Part shown: positions 30,433 through 39,869 of the stretch, in pieces | How positions within the stretch are numbered: position 1 is the first letter of the stretch | Layout of the letters: each line of letters opens with the position of its first letter | Assembly: GCF_023284045.1 (NCBI RefSeq) | Contig: NZ_JAKIKQ010000004.1 | Coordinates: 62,001-126,000, forward strand | Direction of reading: 5' to 3' | Origin: Shewanella kaireitica | Lineage (GTDB): Bacteria; Pseudomonadota; Gammaproteobacteria; Enterobacterales; Shewanellaceae | DNA: 64,000 nt | The notes under the pieces: generated by a model | Told to the model about the DNA's origin: nothing | What the model saw: the letters and a program-made list of their open reading frames with translations, nothing else | The model's database searches: none | Translations under genes and position numbers: made by a program

Positions 30433-33015
30433 TTACCTGGTCATTTTCTTCAAGTTGTAAAGGTAATCGAGAGCCTGTCTTGGTGTTAATTCATCTGGGT
30501 TGAGTTTTTCAAGTGCTTCTATCACTGGTGATGTCGGTTGAGCTGGGAAGCTCATTGCTTGCTGCACTGCCATCTCTCCATTTTTAGATTGCTCTAATGC
30601 GTGATCGCGGCTTTCTAAATGGTGAAGTTTTTGTTTGGCCGCACTGATAACGCTGTTAGGAACACCTGCAAGTGCAGCAACTTGTAGTCCGTAGCTACGG
30701 CTCGCTGGACCTTCCTGTACTGCATGCATAAATACAATAGTGTCACCATGTTCAACGGCATCTAAATGCACGTTTTCGACATTTCCCATCTGTTCTGGCA
30801 GCTGGGTCAACTCGAAATAATGAGTGGCAAATAGGGTCATAGCGTTTAAATTATTTGCTAAGTACTCGGCTGCTGACCACGCAAGTGAAAGACCATCATA
30901 GGTTGAGGTTCCACGACCAATTTCATCCATTAGCACTAGGCTATTTGGCGTCGCATTGTGAAGGATATTTGCCGTTTCAGTCATCTCCACCATGAAGGTT
31001 GAGCGGCCAGATGCTAAATCATCAGATGCACCAATGCGCGTAAATATCCTATCAACTGGACCGATAACCGCGTGTTCTGCGGGAACATAACAACCTATAT
31101 GGGCCATTAATGTAATGAGGGCAATCTGTCTCATATAGGTGGACTTACCGCCCATATTAGGTCCTGTTACAATCAGCATCTTACGCTGTGAATTTAGCGT
31201 CACTGGATTGGCAATAAAAGGGCTTTGACTTACTTGTTCGACGACAGGATGACGACCTGCTTCAACGTGTATGCCTGATGTGTCAGAAAGCTCTGGGCAG
31301 GCATAATTAAGTGTTTCAGCGCGCTCAGCGAAATTGCATAATACATCTAACTCTGCCGCCGCAGTGGCAAACTCTTGCAGTTCATGCAGCTTAGGTAAGA
31401 TGAGATCAAACAACTGTTCCCATAACTGTTTTTCGAGTGCTAACGCTTTTCCCTGGCTAGAAAGCACTTTCTCTTCATGCTCTTTTAGCTCAGCAATAAT
31501 ATAACGTTCAGTGTTTTTGAGTGTTTGACGTCGCTGATAGCTCAGTGGTACTAAATCAGACTCACGGCGGCTGACTTCAATATAGTAACCGTGAACTCGG
31601 TTGTAACCGACTTTGAGGGTTGATATGCCTGTTTGCTCTTTTTCTCTGGCTTCAAGTTGAGTCAAATAATCAGTAGCACCAGCGCTTAGTACGCGCCACT
31701 CATCCAACTCTGCATCGTAACCGTCTCGTATTACACCGCCATCGCGAATAAGCATGGGCGGATTGTCGACAACAGCCCTAGAGAGTAATGCTAACTCTTC
31801 AGGAAACTCTCCAATAACCTGTGACAAATATTGTAGGTGAGGTTCTGAGGAGGTTTTTAACGTTTGTTGTAGCTGAGGTAATAACCCTAATGCCTGACGT
31901 AAACGGGCGAAATCTCTTGGTCGGGCATTTCGAAGCGCGATACGTGCAGTAATTCGCTCAACATCCCCAAGCGCTTTTAAATCATCAGCGAGAAGTTGGT
32001 AGTTTTCTGTTGCAATTAACTCGGCAATTGATGACTGCCTTGCTTTAATCACTTGGTGATCTCGCAGTGGTTGATGCAACCAGCGCTGCAACATGCGGCT
32101 CCCCATAGCGGTAACGGTATTGTCTAAAACTGAAGCCAAAGTATTGCTGTGCCCGCCTTGTAAGTTTACGGTCAGTTCTAGATTACGGCGGGTTGCTGCA
32201 TCAAGCACTATGCTATCTGTTTGGTTAAAACGCACGATAGAGTTAATGTGTGGCAGTGCGGTACGCTGAGTATCTTTGACGTATTGCATCAAACAGCCAG
32301 CAGCTTGTAGCGAAAGTCTAGCACCTTCAATACCGAAACCATTAAGATCTTTTGTACCGAATTGATTTAGTAGTAAACGTTGGCAGGTATCAAAATCAAA
32401 CTCCCATTCAGGACGACGGCGAGTACCATTCATGCCAGCAATAAGGCTCATCTGCGAGAAATCTTCGCTATAGAGTAATTCTGCTGGGTTGGTTCTTTGC
32501 AGTTCTGCTTCTAGCGCTTCGGTATTTGCCAGCTCTGTGATCACAAAACGGCCCGATGCGATATCCAGCGTGGCATAGCCGTACCCGCTTTTACCTTGAT
32601 AGAGCGCGGCTAACAAATTATCTTGTCGTTCCTGCAGTAAAGCCTCATCGGTTAAAGTACCAGGGGTCACTATGCGAACCACTTTACGCTCGACAGGGCC
32701 TTTTGAAGTTGCGGGATCACCAATTTGCTCACATATCGCAACAGATACTCGCAGTTGAACTAGCTTAGCTAGATACCCTTCTACTGCATGGTAGGGTAGG
32801 CCAGCCATGGGAATAGGATCACCGCCGCTTTTGCCTCTCGCTGTCAATGATATCCCTAACAGCTCCGATGCGAGCTTAGCATCTTCGTAGAAAAGCTCGT
32901 AGAAATCTCCCATGCGATAAAATAACAACATGTCTGGATGTTGTGCTTTTAACGTCAAATACTGACGCATCATTGGGGTATGTTTTTCTATGTTTTGCGG
33001 TTCAATTGCAGTCAT
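30433..33015 (-). CDS. mutS: DNA mismatch repair protein MutS
   Basis: Recognises mismatches and recruits MutL. The 860-residue protein has the mismatch-binding Phe-x-Glu in GDFYELFY near residue 33, clamp and lever domains in the middle, Walker [15 protein letters not shown] near 620, and [12 protein letters not shown] near 700. The C-terminal tail ends in a short helical dimer region ([15 protein letters not shown]). Nothing is missing. It is convergent with rpoS and divergent from recA, a typical arrangement in Shewanella and Vibrio. Confidence 0.98.
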   Translation of the reverse strand: MTAIEPQNIEKHTPMMRQYLTLKAQHPDMLLFYRMGDFYELFYEDAKLASELLGISLTARGKSGGDPIPMAGLPYHAVEGYLAKLVQLRVSVAICEQIGDPATSKGPVERKVVRIVTPGTLTDEALLQERQDNLLAALYQGKSGYGYATLDIASGRFVITELANTEALEAELQRTNPAELLYSEDFSQMSLIAGMNGTRRRPEWEFDFDTCQRLLLNQFGTKDLNGFGIEGARLSLQAAGCLMQYVKDTQRTALPHINSIVRFNQTDSIVLDAATRRNLELTVNLQGGHSNTLASVLDNTVTAMGSRMLQRWLHQPLRDHQVIKARQSSIAELIATENYQLLADDLKALGDVERITARIALRNARPRDFARLRQALGLLPQLQQTLKTSSEPHLQYLSQVIGEFPEELALLSRAVVDNPPMLIRDGGVIRDGYDAELDEWRVLSAGATDYLTQLEAREKEQTGISTLKVGYNRVHGYYIEVSRRESDLVPLSYQRRQTLKNTERYIIAELKEHEEKVLSSQGKALALEKQLWEQLFDLILPKLHELQEFATAAAELDVLCNFAERAETLNYACPELSDTSGIHVEAGRHPVVEQVSQSPFIANPVTLNSQRKMLIVTGPNMGGKSTYMRQIALITLMAHIGCYVPAEHAVIGPVDRIFTRIGASDDLASGRSTFMVEMTETANILHNATPNSLVLMDEIGRGTSTYDGLSLAWSAAEYLANNLNAMTLFATHYFELTQLPEQMGNVENVHLDAVEHGDTIVFMHAVQEGPASRSYGLQVAALAGVPNSVISAAKQKLHHLESRDHALEQSKNGEMAVQQAMSFPAQPTSPVIEALEKLNPDELTPRQALDYLYNLKKMTR

Positions 33016-33208
33016 TGATTTGCTTTGCCTGTACTTTTACTGCGGCCATCGTGAGCCATGAAACAATTATGGGAGCCAATCTTAGCAATTTTTTACCCAT
33101 TTTAGTGTGGATTATTGCAATGAAATACTGTTAATTCATGGCTATGTTTAACGGAGGGTAACTATCTTGTTGATTTATATGTCTTTGTAAAAAAATCTTG
33201 CACAGTAC

Positions 33209-33236
33209 TTGATACTGTATGATTGTACAGTATACT
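33209..33236 (+). promoter_or_regulatory. recA promoter
   Basis: TTGATA (33209-33214), a 16-bp spacer, and TATACT (33231-33236). The spacer is filled by the LexA operator. This is the same -35 hexamer and 16-bp spacing known for E. coli recA. Confidence 0.88.
33213..33232 (+). promoter_or_regulatory. LexA box of recA
   Basis: TACTGT (33213-33218), eight bases, ACAGTA (33227-33232): a perfect CTGT-N8-ACAG operator placed between the -35 and -10 of recA, so bound LexA would block RNA polymerase. Confidence 0.95.
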
Positions 33237-33335
33237 AGTTTCATATTGAGGCTCTAGAGAAGGCATTAGAGTCATCACCTAAATGATAATGCAGTGCTGA
33301 TACTGTATTAGCACTGAGATCCAAAGGACATAAGA

Positions 33336-34403
33336 ATGAAGACTGATCCAAATAAAGAGAAAGCGTTAAATGCCGTTTTAGGTCAAATTGAAAAGCAATT
33401 TGGTAAAGGTTCAATTATGAAGTTGGGTGAAGATCGCTCAATGGATGTTGAAACTATCTCGACAGGTTCTCTCTCTTTGGATGTGGCATTAGGCGCTGGC
33501 GGCCTACCAATGGGACGTATCGTTGAGATCTACGGTCCAGAATCATCAGGTAAGACGACACTTACTCTTGAAGTTATCGCAGCAGCGCAGAAGCAAGGAA
33601 AGACCTGTGCATTTATCGATGCGGAGCATGCCTTGGATCCTGTATATGCTCAAAAGCTAGGTGTCGATATTGATAACTTACTTTGTTCACAACCTGACAC
33701 CGGTGAGCAAGCGTTAGAGATCTGTGATGCATTAACTCGCTCAGGTGCTGTAGATGTGATTATTGTTGACTCGGTTGCTGCACTAACACCAAAAGCCGAA
33801 ATTGAAGGCGAAATTGGTGACTCTCACATGGGCCTTGCTGCACGTATGATGAGCCAAGCGATGCGTAAACTTGCGGGTAACCTTAAACAGTCGAATACAC
33901 TGCTTATTTTTATTAACCAAATTCGTATGAAAATTGGTGTGATGTTTGGTAACCCAGAGACGACAACGGGTGGTAACGCACTTAAGTTTTATGCGTCAGT
34001 TCGTCTAGATATTCGCCGTACAGGTGCGATTAAAGATCGTGATGAAGTTATTGGTAACGAAACACGCGTAAAAGTGGTGAAGAACAAGATTGCTGCACCA
34101 TTTAAGCAAGCTGAGTTCCAAATCCTTTACGGTCAAGGTATTAACAGTACTGGCGAATTAGTTGACCTCGGTGTTGTGCACAAGTTGATTGAAAAGTCAG
34201 GTGCATGGTATGCATACAAAGGCAGCAAAATCGGCCAAGGCCGCGCAAATGCGGGTAAGTACTTAATCGAGAACCCAGAAATATCAGATGAGATTGAAAC
34301 AGCTCTACGTTCAATGTTGTTAGGCAAAGGCGAAAAAGTTGAAGCTGGCGCCACTGATACAGCTGGTGATAATGTTGATATGGAAACCGGTGAAGTTTTT
34401 TAA
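33336..34403 (+). CDS. recA: recombinase RecA
   Basis: ATP-dependent strand-exchange protein and LexA co-protease. The 355 residues contain Walker [10 protein letters not shown] near residue 67, [10 protein letters not shown] near 140, the MAW-like and L2 regions ([30 protein letters not shown]), and an acidic C-terminal tail. A near-consensus SD AAAGGA precedes the ATG. Controlled by the LexA box in its promoter. No recX follows; alaS is the next gene. Confidence 0.99.
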   Translation: MKTDPNKEKALNAVLGQIEKQFGKGSIMKLGEDRSMDVETISTGSLSLDVALGAGGLPMGRIVEIYGPESSGKTTLTLEVIAAAQKQGKTCAFIDAEHALDPVYAQKLGVDIDNLLCSQPDTGEQALEICDALTRSGAVDVIIVDSVAALTPKAEIEGEIGDSHMGLAARMMSQAMRKLAGNLKQSNTLLIFINQIRMKIGVMFGNPETTTGGNALKFYASVRLDIRRTGAIKDRDEVIGNETRVKVVKNKIAAPFKQAEFQILYGQGINSTGELVDLGVVHKLIEKSGAWYAYKGSKIGQGRANAGKYLIENPEISDEIETALRSMLLGKGEKVEAGATDTAGDNVDMETGEVF

Positions 34404-34724
34404 ACGAATGTCATCATTCCATTAGCCCTAAACCCATAGGGTTATCAATGCTAACTACGGCGTGCTATAAGCACGCCGTAGTTGTTTTTAAGTTACATCT
34501 TTTTGAGCTGTCGATGAATTTGTTGTCGATATGGCGATAACTGACTGCTTTTACGTTCATATCTATTGGTTACCGCGCAAGATCCATTTTATTTTTAACT
34601 GTCTAGCGAGTTTTGCATCTACAGGGCTGGTTGTTAGTCATGACACTGCTTATAATGCTCTTCATAAAAATTTATCATTAGGCTCTTTTCGAGCTAGTTG
34701 CACAACCTAATTCAGGACGGTTTC
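34404..34724. other. 321-bp recA-alaS intergenic region without recX
   Basis: It holds the recA terminator and a -10-like TATAAT at 34651-34656 with a TG shortly upstream, probably the alaS promoter. No ORF resembling RecX is present on either strand. Confidence 0.6.
34453..34489 (+). terminator. Rho-independent terminator after recA
   Basis: 13-bp stem AACTACGGCGTGC / GCACGCCGTAGTT with a TATAA loop, followed by GTTTTT. Confidence 0.92.
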
Positions 34725-37349
34725 ATGTATCAAACCACTGCAGCACTGCGTAGTGCTTTTTTGGAATATTTCCGCACAAATGGTCACCAGGTCGTTGATA
34801 GTAGTTCTTTAGTGCCGGGTAATGACCCTACACTGTTATTTACCAATGCGGGCATGAACCAGTTTAAGGACGTCTTTCTTGGTGAAGACAAGCGCAATTA
34901 TACCCGTGCTACCTCTTCTCAGCGCTGTGTGCGCGCAGGTGGCAAGCATAATGATTTAGACAATGTTGGTTATACAGCACGTCACCATACATTTTTTGAA
35001 ATGTTGGGTAACTTTAGCTTTGGCGATTACTTTAAAGAAGATGCAATTAACTTTGCATGGAACTTCTTAACTCAAGAGTTAAAGCTACCTAAAGAGCGTT
35101 TATGTGTAACGATTTACGAAACAGATAACGAAGCATACGATATTTGGACTAAGAAAGTCGGTGTAGCACCTGAAAATATCATTCGTATTGGTGACAATAA
35201 AGGTGCCGCTTATGCGTCGGATAACTTCTGGCAGATGGGTGACACGGGTCCTTGTGGTCCTTGTACTGAAATATTTTATGACCACGGTGAGCATATATGG
35301 GGCGGACGTCCTGGCACACCTGAAGAAGATGGCGACAGATTTATTGAGATCTGGAACATTGTATTCATGCAGTACAATCGTCAATCTGACGGTGCGATGA
35401 ACCCACTACCAAAACCATCGGTTGATACTGGCATGGGGATTGAGCGTATCGCCGCTATTATGCAGGGCGTACACTCGAATTACGAAATTGACATTTTCCA
35501 AGCACTTATCAAAAAGACGGCAGAAATTCTTGGCGTGACTGATTTAGAGAATAAGTCTTTGCGAGTTATTTCAGATCATATTCGTTCATGTGCCTTCTTA
35601 ATCGCTGATGGTGTAATGCCATCAAATGAAGGTCGCGGCTATGTACTTCGTCGAATTATTCGCCGTGCAGTGCGTCATGGCAACAAGCTGGGAGCAACGA
35701 GTAGTTTCTTCTATAAGTTAGTACCAACATTAATCGAAGTGATGGGCGATGCTGCTAAAGGTTTAGTTGCAACACAAGCTATCGTAGAAAAATCACTTAA
35801 AGCTGAAGAGGAGCAGTTTGCTCGTACTTTAGAGCGTGGTCTAGGTATTTTAGATAATGCACTATCTAGCTTGAAAGGCGATGTGCTCGATGGAGAAACA
35901 GCATTTAAGTTGTATGACACTTACGGCTTCCCTGTTGATTTGACTGCTGATGTTTGTCGTGAGCGCGATATTACCGTTGACGAAGCGGGTTTCAAAACGG
36001 CAATGGCTGAGCAGCGCAGTCGTGCTCAAGCTGCTGGTCAGTTTGAAACTGATTACAATGAAGGCCTCAAAATTGATGAACAGAGCGGTTTTGTTGGTTA
36101 CCAAGAGCTTAATAACCAAGCAAGCGTTACTGCTATCTATAAAGCGGGTGAGTCTGTAGATGTGCTGAATGTTGGTGATGAAGCAGTTATCGTACTCGAT
36201 AACACACCGTTTTATGGCGAATCAGGTGGCCAGTGTGGTGATAAAGGCGTGCTGCTAGCTGACGGTGTAGAGTACCAAGTAGCAGATACACAGAAATATG
36301 GCCAGGCAATCGGGCATATCGGTAAGCTTGCTGTAGGTTCTATTACTGTTGGGCAGAGTATCGCAACCAATGTCGATAAGAAGCTACGTCATCGCACTGA
36401 GTTAAATCACTCTGTGACACATCTTTTACACGCAGCGTTGCGTCAAGTACTCGGCACTCATGTTACTCAAAAAGGTTCATTGGTTGATCCTGAGCGGTTA
36501 CGTTTTGACTTCTCTCATTTCGAAGGGGTTAAAGCCTCAGAACTTAAAGAAGTTGAAAAGTTGGTTAATACTCAAATTCGTCGTAACCATGAGCTTAAAG
36601 CCGAAGTCATGGATATTGAGCAAGCCAAAGAAAAGGGCGCTATGGCGTTATTTGGCGAAAAATATGACGCTGAAGTACGCGTCGTGACGATGGGCGACTT
36701 CTCTATTGAACTTTGCGGTGGTACACACGTAGGACGTACTGGTGACATAGGTCTATTTAAGATCACCTCAGAAGGCGGAATCGCAGCCGGTATACGTCGT
36801 ATTGAAGCGGTAACTGGCGCAGCTGCGATGGCATATGTGGCTAAGCAGCAAGCGTCACTTGAGGAGGCTGCGGCACTGCTTAAAGGCGATAGCGCGTCAG
36901 TTATCACCAAGCTTAAGGCTCAGCTTGATAAGTCGAAGGCTTTGGAGAAAGAACTTGCTCAGCTAAAAGATAAGTTAGCAGCAGCGACGAGTGCTGATTT
37001 AGCAGGTGAAGCTGTTGAGGTTAATGGCATCAAAGTTTTGGTTAAGCAACTTGAAGGTGTTGATGCAGGTTCACTTCGTGGCCTTCAAGATGAGCTAAAG
37101 CAAAAGCTTAAGTCGGGTATCGTAGTCTTAGGTATTGCCGGAGACGCCAAGGTTAACCTAATTGCAGGTGTGACTAAGGATCTGACGGCTAAAGTGAAAG
37201 CTGGCGAACTTGTTGCTTCTATCGCTGTTCAGGTTGGCGGCAAGGGCGGTGGACGCCCTGATATGGCTCAGGCCGGTGGTAGTCAGCCTGAAAACCTTAA
37301 AGGCGCATTAGATAGCGTAATCCCTTGGATTACAGATAAGCTCGCTTAA
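34725..37349 (+). CDS. alaS: alanyl-tRNA synthetase
   Basis: Charges tRNA(Ala). The 874-residue protein has the class II catalytic domain at the N-terminus ([37 protein letters not shown]), a tRNA-recognition domain, and an editing domain with the zinc-site His pair in [13 protein letters not shown] and [13 protein letters not shown] near 660. The C-Ala domain at the end is DHHA1-like, with [15 protein letters not shown]. The ATG at 34725 follows an AGGACGG SD; the frame extends nine codons further upstream, which is not family-like. In E. coli it is followed by csrA, as here. Confidence 0.98.
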   Translation: MYQTTAALRSAFLEYFRTNGHQVVDSSSLVPGNDPTLLFTNAGMNQFKDVFLGEDKRNYTRATSSQRCVRAGGKHNDLDNVGYTARHHTFFEMLGNFSFGDYFKEDAINFAWNFLTQELKLPKERLCVTIYETDNEAYDIWTKKVGVAPENIIRIGDNKGAAYASDNFWQMGDTGPCGPCTEIFYDHGEHIWGGRPGTPEEDGDRFIEIWNIVFMQYNRQSDGAMNPLPKPSVDTGMGIERIAAIMQGVHSNYEIDIFQALIKKTAEILGVTDLENKSLRVISDHIRSCAFLIADGVMPSNEGRGYVLRRIIRRAVRHGNKLGATSSFFYKLVPTLIEVMGDAAKGLVATQAIVEKSLKAEEEQFARTLERGLGILDNALSSLKGDVLDGETAFKLYDTYGFPVDLTADVCRERDITVDEAGFKTAMAEQRSRAQAAGQFETDYNEGLKIDEQSGFVGYQELNNQASVTAIYKAGESVDVLNVGDEAVIVLDNTPFYGESGGQCGDKGVLLADGVEYQVADTQKYGQAIGHIGKLAVGSITVGQSIATNVDKKLRHRTELNHSVTHLLHAALRQVLGTHVTQKGSLVDPERLRFDFSHFEGVKASELKEVEKLVNTQIRRNHELKAEVMDIEQAKEKGAMALFGEKYDAEVRVVTMGDFSIELCGGTHVGRTGDIGLFKITSEGGIAAGIRRIEAVTGAAAMAYVAKQQASLEEAAALLKGDSASVITKLKAQLDKSKALEKELAQLKDKLAAATSADLAGEAVEVNGIKVLVKQLEGVDAGSLRGLQDELKQKLKSGIVVLGIAGDAKVNLIAGVTKDLTAKVKAGELVASIAVQVGGKGGGRPDMAQAGGSQPENLKGALDSVIPWITDKLA

Positions 37350-37376
37350 TGACGATGATTGTTGAATGAAAATACT

Positions 37377-37402
37377 AAAAACGCTCTTTATGAGCGTTTT
37401 TT
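37377..37402 (+). terminator. Rho-independent terminator after alaS
   Basis: AAAACGCTC (37378-37386) pairs with GAGCGTTTT (37392-37400) around a TTTAT loop, with more T residues. Confidence 0.9.
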
Positions 37403-37823
37403 GTTGTTAGAAGCTTAAAAAATAGAATTGCAACAACGATACTGGGAGTATTTAGCTAACTAATTGCATAAATATCACTGTTTACGAGAAAACTAGTAGA
37501 TATCACAGTTAACTTTGGTATGGTTGAATGTGACAATTAAGAGTTGTGTGGCTATAGACACGGTTAAATGGTGGCGAGGAAGCTATTGGTGCTTTTTTCA
37601 TGCTTGTTTAATCTAGATGTTTGATAATGGCCTTTTAGTGCAGTTTTTTCTTAATATGGCTTATAGGGTTTCGTCTTCAAAGTAGTGTAAACCGTTTTAA
37701 AGATGTAATTAATTGGCTTATTTCAAATTGAATACTGTTAATTTGTACTAAGCTAACTCTATAATATGTATATAACGGAATAATGCCGTATAAAGCAGAT
37801 TTAGGAACTAAAGGAGCAAAATA
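37403..37823 (+). other. 421-bp AT-rich alaS-csrA intergenic region
   Basis: No coding region is visible. A TATAAT (37760-37765) lies 58 bp before the csrA ATG and is the likely proximal csrA -10, without a clear -35. In the Shewanella genomes I recall, an aspartokinase gene sits here; nothing of it is recognisable. Confidence 0.5.
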
Positions 37824-38021
37824 ATGCTGATATTGACTCGTCGTGTTGGTGAAACACTGATGATTGGTGATGAAGTTACTGTCACTGTATTAGGCGTTAA
37901 AGGTAACCAAGTTAGAATTGGTGTTAATGCACCTAAAGAAGTCTCTGTCCATCGCGAAGAGATTTACCAACGCATTCAATCTGAAAAATCAGGCTCTGCC
38001 CCTGAAGGCGGAAATTTCTGA
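37824..38021 (+). CDS. csrA: carbon storage regulator CsrA
   Basis: Small dimeric RNA-binding protein that represses or stabilises mRNAs by binding GGA motifs. The 65 residues begin [16 protein letters not shown] and contain the RNA-contact region [12 protein letters not shown] with the key Arg near residue 44. An AAAGGAG SD precedes the ATG and itself contains a GGA, allowing autoregulation as in E. coli. It is antagonised by CsrB-type RNAs whose expression depends on BarA-UvrY; barA is also in this window. Confidence 0.98.
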
Positions 38022-38051
38022 TTGTAGTTTGATGATTACTGAGAATTTTAG

Positions 38052-38080
38052 AAGCTAGTTTTTTAACTGGCTTTTTTATT
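38052..38080 (+). terminator. Rho-independent terminator after csrA
   Basis: AGCTAGTT and AACTGGCT pair (one G-T) around a TTTT loop, followed by a long T-rich run. Confidence 0.8.
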
Positions 38081-38178
38081 TTTTGGTTTTTAAAAGTCTG
38101 ATAATAGGCGTTCTTAGGCGGATATACAGTCAACATGCTTAAAAACAGTTCAAACGGATATTGTTTCTTAAAAATGGT

Positions 38179-38206
38179 TTGACTTATTTTCGGCAAACAG
38201 TAATAT
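38179..38206 (+). promoter_or_regulatory. tRNA operon promoter with GC-rich discriminator
   Basis: TTGACT (38179-38184), a 16-bp spacer, TAATAT (38201-38206), then GTGCGCC. The GC-rich discriminator right after the -10 is typical of stable-RNA promoters under stringent (ppGpp/DksA) control. The first tRNA starts at 38221. Confidence 0.8.
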
Positions 38207-38220
38207 GTGCGCCAAGAAAC

Positions 38221-38312
38221 GGAGAGGTGGCCGAGTGGCCGAAGGCGCTCCCCTGCTAAGGGAGTATGGGCTTTAACTCCCATCGAGGGTTCGAATCCCT
38301 CCTTCTCCGCCA
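38221..38312 (+). tRNA. tRNA-Ser (GCU), copy 1
   Basis: 92-nt class II tRNA with a long variable arm. The anticodon loop CTGCTAA gives GCU. The acceptor strands GGAGAGG / CTTCTCC pair, and CCA is encoded at 38310-38312. Confidence 0.96.
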
Positions 38313-38333
38313 TTTCTTAAAGTAGACGACGAT

Positions 38334-38410
38334 GCGGATGTAGCTCAGCTGGATAGAGTACCTGGCTACGAACCAGGCGGTCGGAGGTTCGAATCCTCCC
38401 ATCCGCACCA
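38334..38410 (+). tRNA. tRNA-Arg (ACG), copy 1
   Basis: 77-nt tRNA with acceptor GCGGATG / CATCCGC, anticodon stem CCTGG / CCAGG and loop CTACGAA (anticodon ACG, read as ICG after TadA editing). CCA is encoded. Confidence 0.97.
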
Positions 38411-38442
38411 TAATCTACTGTTGTGTTTAAATGTTTTAGTGA

Positions 38443-38519
38443 GCGGATGTAGCTCAGCTGGATAGAGTACCTGGCTACGAACCAGGCGGTCGGAGGTTCG
38501 AATCCTCCCATCCGCACCA
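38443..38519 (+). tRNA. tRNA-Arg (ACG), copy 2
   Basis: Identical to copy 1 over its 77 nt, including the encoded CCA. The spacer to copy 1 is 32 nt. Confidence 0.97.
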
Positions 38520-38557
38520 TTAAATCATTTAAAAGCTAGACCTAAAACTTAATATGC

Positions 38558-38634
38558 GCGGATGTAGCTCAGCTGGATAGAGTACCTGGCTACGAACCAG
38601 GCGGTCGGAGGTTCGAATCCTCCCATCCGCACCA
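38558..38634 (+). tRNA. tRNA-Arg (ACG), copy 3
   Basis: Identical to copies 1 and 2, with encoded CCA. The flanking spacers are unrelated in sequence. Confidence 0.97.
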
Positions 38635-38664
38635 TTAAGCCTTAGTCGATATACCTTTATATAT

Positions 38665-38741
38665 GCGGATGTAGCTCAGCTGGATAGAGTACCTGGCTAC
38701 GAACCAGGCGGTCGGAGGTTCGAATCCTCCCATCCGCACCA
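38665..38741 (+). tRNA. tRNA-Arg (ACG), copy 4
   Basis: Identical to copies 1-3, with encoded CCA. Confidence 0.97.
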
Positions 38742-38761
38742 TATAAAGTTTACAGAATTTA

Positions 38762-38838
38762 GCGCGTGTAGCTCAGCTGGATAGAGTACCTGGCTACGAA
38801 CCAGGCGGTCGGAGGTTCGACTCCTTCCACGCGCACCA
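38762..38838 (+). tRNA. tRNA-Arg (ACG), divergent copy 5
   Basis: The D-arm, anticodon arm and 5' T-stem are identical to copies 1-4. The acceptor stem is GCGCGTG / CACGCGC instead of GCGGATG / CATCCGC, with both strands changed so that pairing is kept. The T-loop reads TTCGACT and the T-stem has one G-T pair. CCA is encoded. Confidence 0.93.
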
Positions 38839-38846
38839 AGTTTTGC

Positions 38847-38938
38847 GGAGAGGTGGCCGAGTGGCCGAAGGCGCTCCCCTGCTAAGGGAGTATGGGCTTT
38901 AACTCCCATCGAGGGTTCGAATCCCTCCTTCTCCGCCA
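38847..38938 (+). tRNA. tRNA-Ser (GCU), copy 2
   Basis: Identical to the first tRNA of the cluster, 92 nt, anticodon GCU, encoded CCA. It closes the tRNA operon. Confidence 0.96.
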
Positions 38939-38950
38939 TTCTTTAAATAC

Positions 38951-38980
38951 AAAAAAACCGCTTTTAGAAGCGGTTTTTTT
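38951..38980 (+). terminator. terminator of the tRNA operon
   Basis: AAAAAAACCGCTT / AAGCGGTTTTTTT stem with a TTAG loop, ending in a seven-T run. Confidence 0.95.
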
Positions 38981-39869
38981 GTGCCCGTAATATACTAGCC
39001 AGTAAATCTTATCATTTTAGCCTTACTCAAAAATAAGCACTCCATGTGTTCTCAATAGCAAGTTATCCGCAAGCATTAATATGTTGTACTTTATCGTGGC
39101 TTGACGAGAGTGTTCATTCCCTAAAGCCATTACACAGGTGAAGAAGAGTATTTGGAGGCTTAAAGTTAGCTGCAGCAGGCTAGGATAATTTTCACATACG
39201 ACGCCAATTTCATTTTCCCCCTTGTCAATATGATGACTCCCCTAATACCAATTGCATTAAGTATTTGAGCAGTTCAGACCCCCTCAGTCTTTTCAATTCA
39301 AAGCGCATTGGTAAAGAAATGGTTATTCCCTTTTAAGCCAATGCAAAGCAGAAGTGGAAAGACTGAGTGGCTCACGTAGTGCGACTTAGGTGAGTCAAAT
39401 TGGCAAAACGCTGTATGCTTCGCTATGGGATTTGGATATACGACTAAATGGTCTATTTTGTTCCATACAAAATAAGACATTCCGGCCCTCCTTGGCGGTC
39501 AGATTTAGGAGGTAGAGCGAAGCAGGATGCCAGAGCCGAGAATAACTATTAGCTCAACCCCCACTACTTGCCTACAGCGTTTTGAATTCCCGCTGAATGG
39601 TCAAACTTTTAATGCAATTGGTATAACAGAGGTTTTGTGACCTACACTTGGTTTTGATACGTACTAATAAGAAATTGACAATTGTAGTTGCTAGCTCGTC
39701 CATCTGTAAATTTATAGAATAAAGCGTATTTTTGGTTGATTACACTTCATTAACGTGTGATTTTAAAGTGAACAGCTATATTTGTCATAGTCATTCTGGA
39801 AGTCGCAATGCGCAGAATGAATTCAGGTTTGTATAAAAACAAGTTTGTACTAATGAACGGAGATCTTTT
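38981..39869. other. 889-bp region without genes between the tRNA operon and the sulfatase
   Basis: No credible ORF. It contains the MITE-like element at 39245-39624 and AT-rich flanks. The region is the boundary between the conserved housekeeping block and accessory genes. Confidence 0.7.
39245..39624. mobile_element. MITE-like non-autonomous element with terminal inverted repeats
   Basis: ATACCAATTGCATTAA (39245-39260) recurs perfectly inverted at 39609-39624. The match continues imperfectly to about 33 bp, with further similarity (AATTCAAA-GCGC/ACGC) beyond an indel. If the ends are TACC...GGTA, the element is flanked by a direct TAA on both sides, a 3-bp target duplication. An internal inverted repeat (39283-39292 with 39358-39367, enclosing 39305-39311 with 39338-39344) predicts a long nested stem-loop. 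No transposase is encoded. Confidence 0.7.

Larger units (their letters stand above)
33016..33335. other. 320-bp divergent mutS-recA intergenic region
   Basis: It holds the recA promoter and LexA box (listed separately). I found no LexA box close to the mutS start and no ORF of interest. Confidence 0.6.

Noticed and set aside
33016..33335. Phage or integron attachment site near mutS/recA or in the tRNA cluster
   Set aside because: No integrase, no direct repeats of a tRNA 3' end outside the tRNA genes, and no foreign genes next to the cluster on the housekeeping side.
38334..38838. Regular repeat of about 77 nt with unequal spacers, which looks at first like a CRISPR or other array
   Set aside because: Each unit folds as a complete tRNA with an ACG anticodon and CCA end.
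37933..38939. Minus-strand ORFs of 67-126 codons across the tRNA cluster (products with EGFEPSMGVKAHTPLAGERLRPLGHL)
   Set aside because: They are the antisense of tRNA-Ser and tRNA-Arg genes. Such translations recur in databases as spurious proteins.
39298..39480. 60-codon minus-strand ORF in the MITE-like element
   Set aside because: It lies within the inverted-repeat structure, and its frame follows from the element's sequence. No transposase motif.
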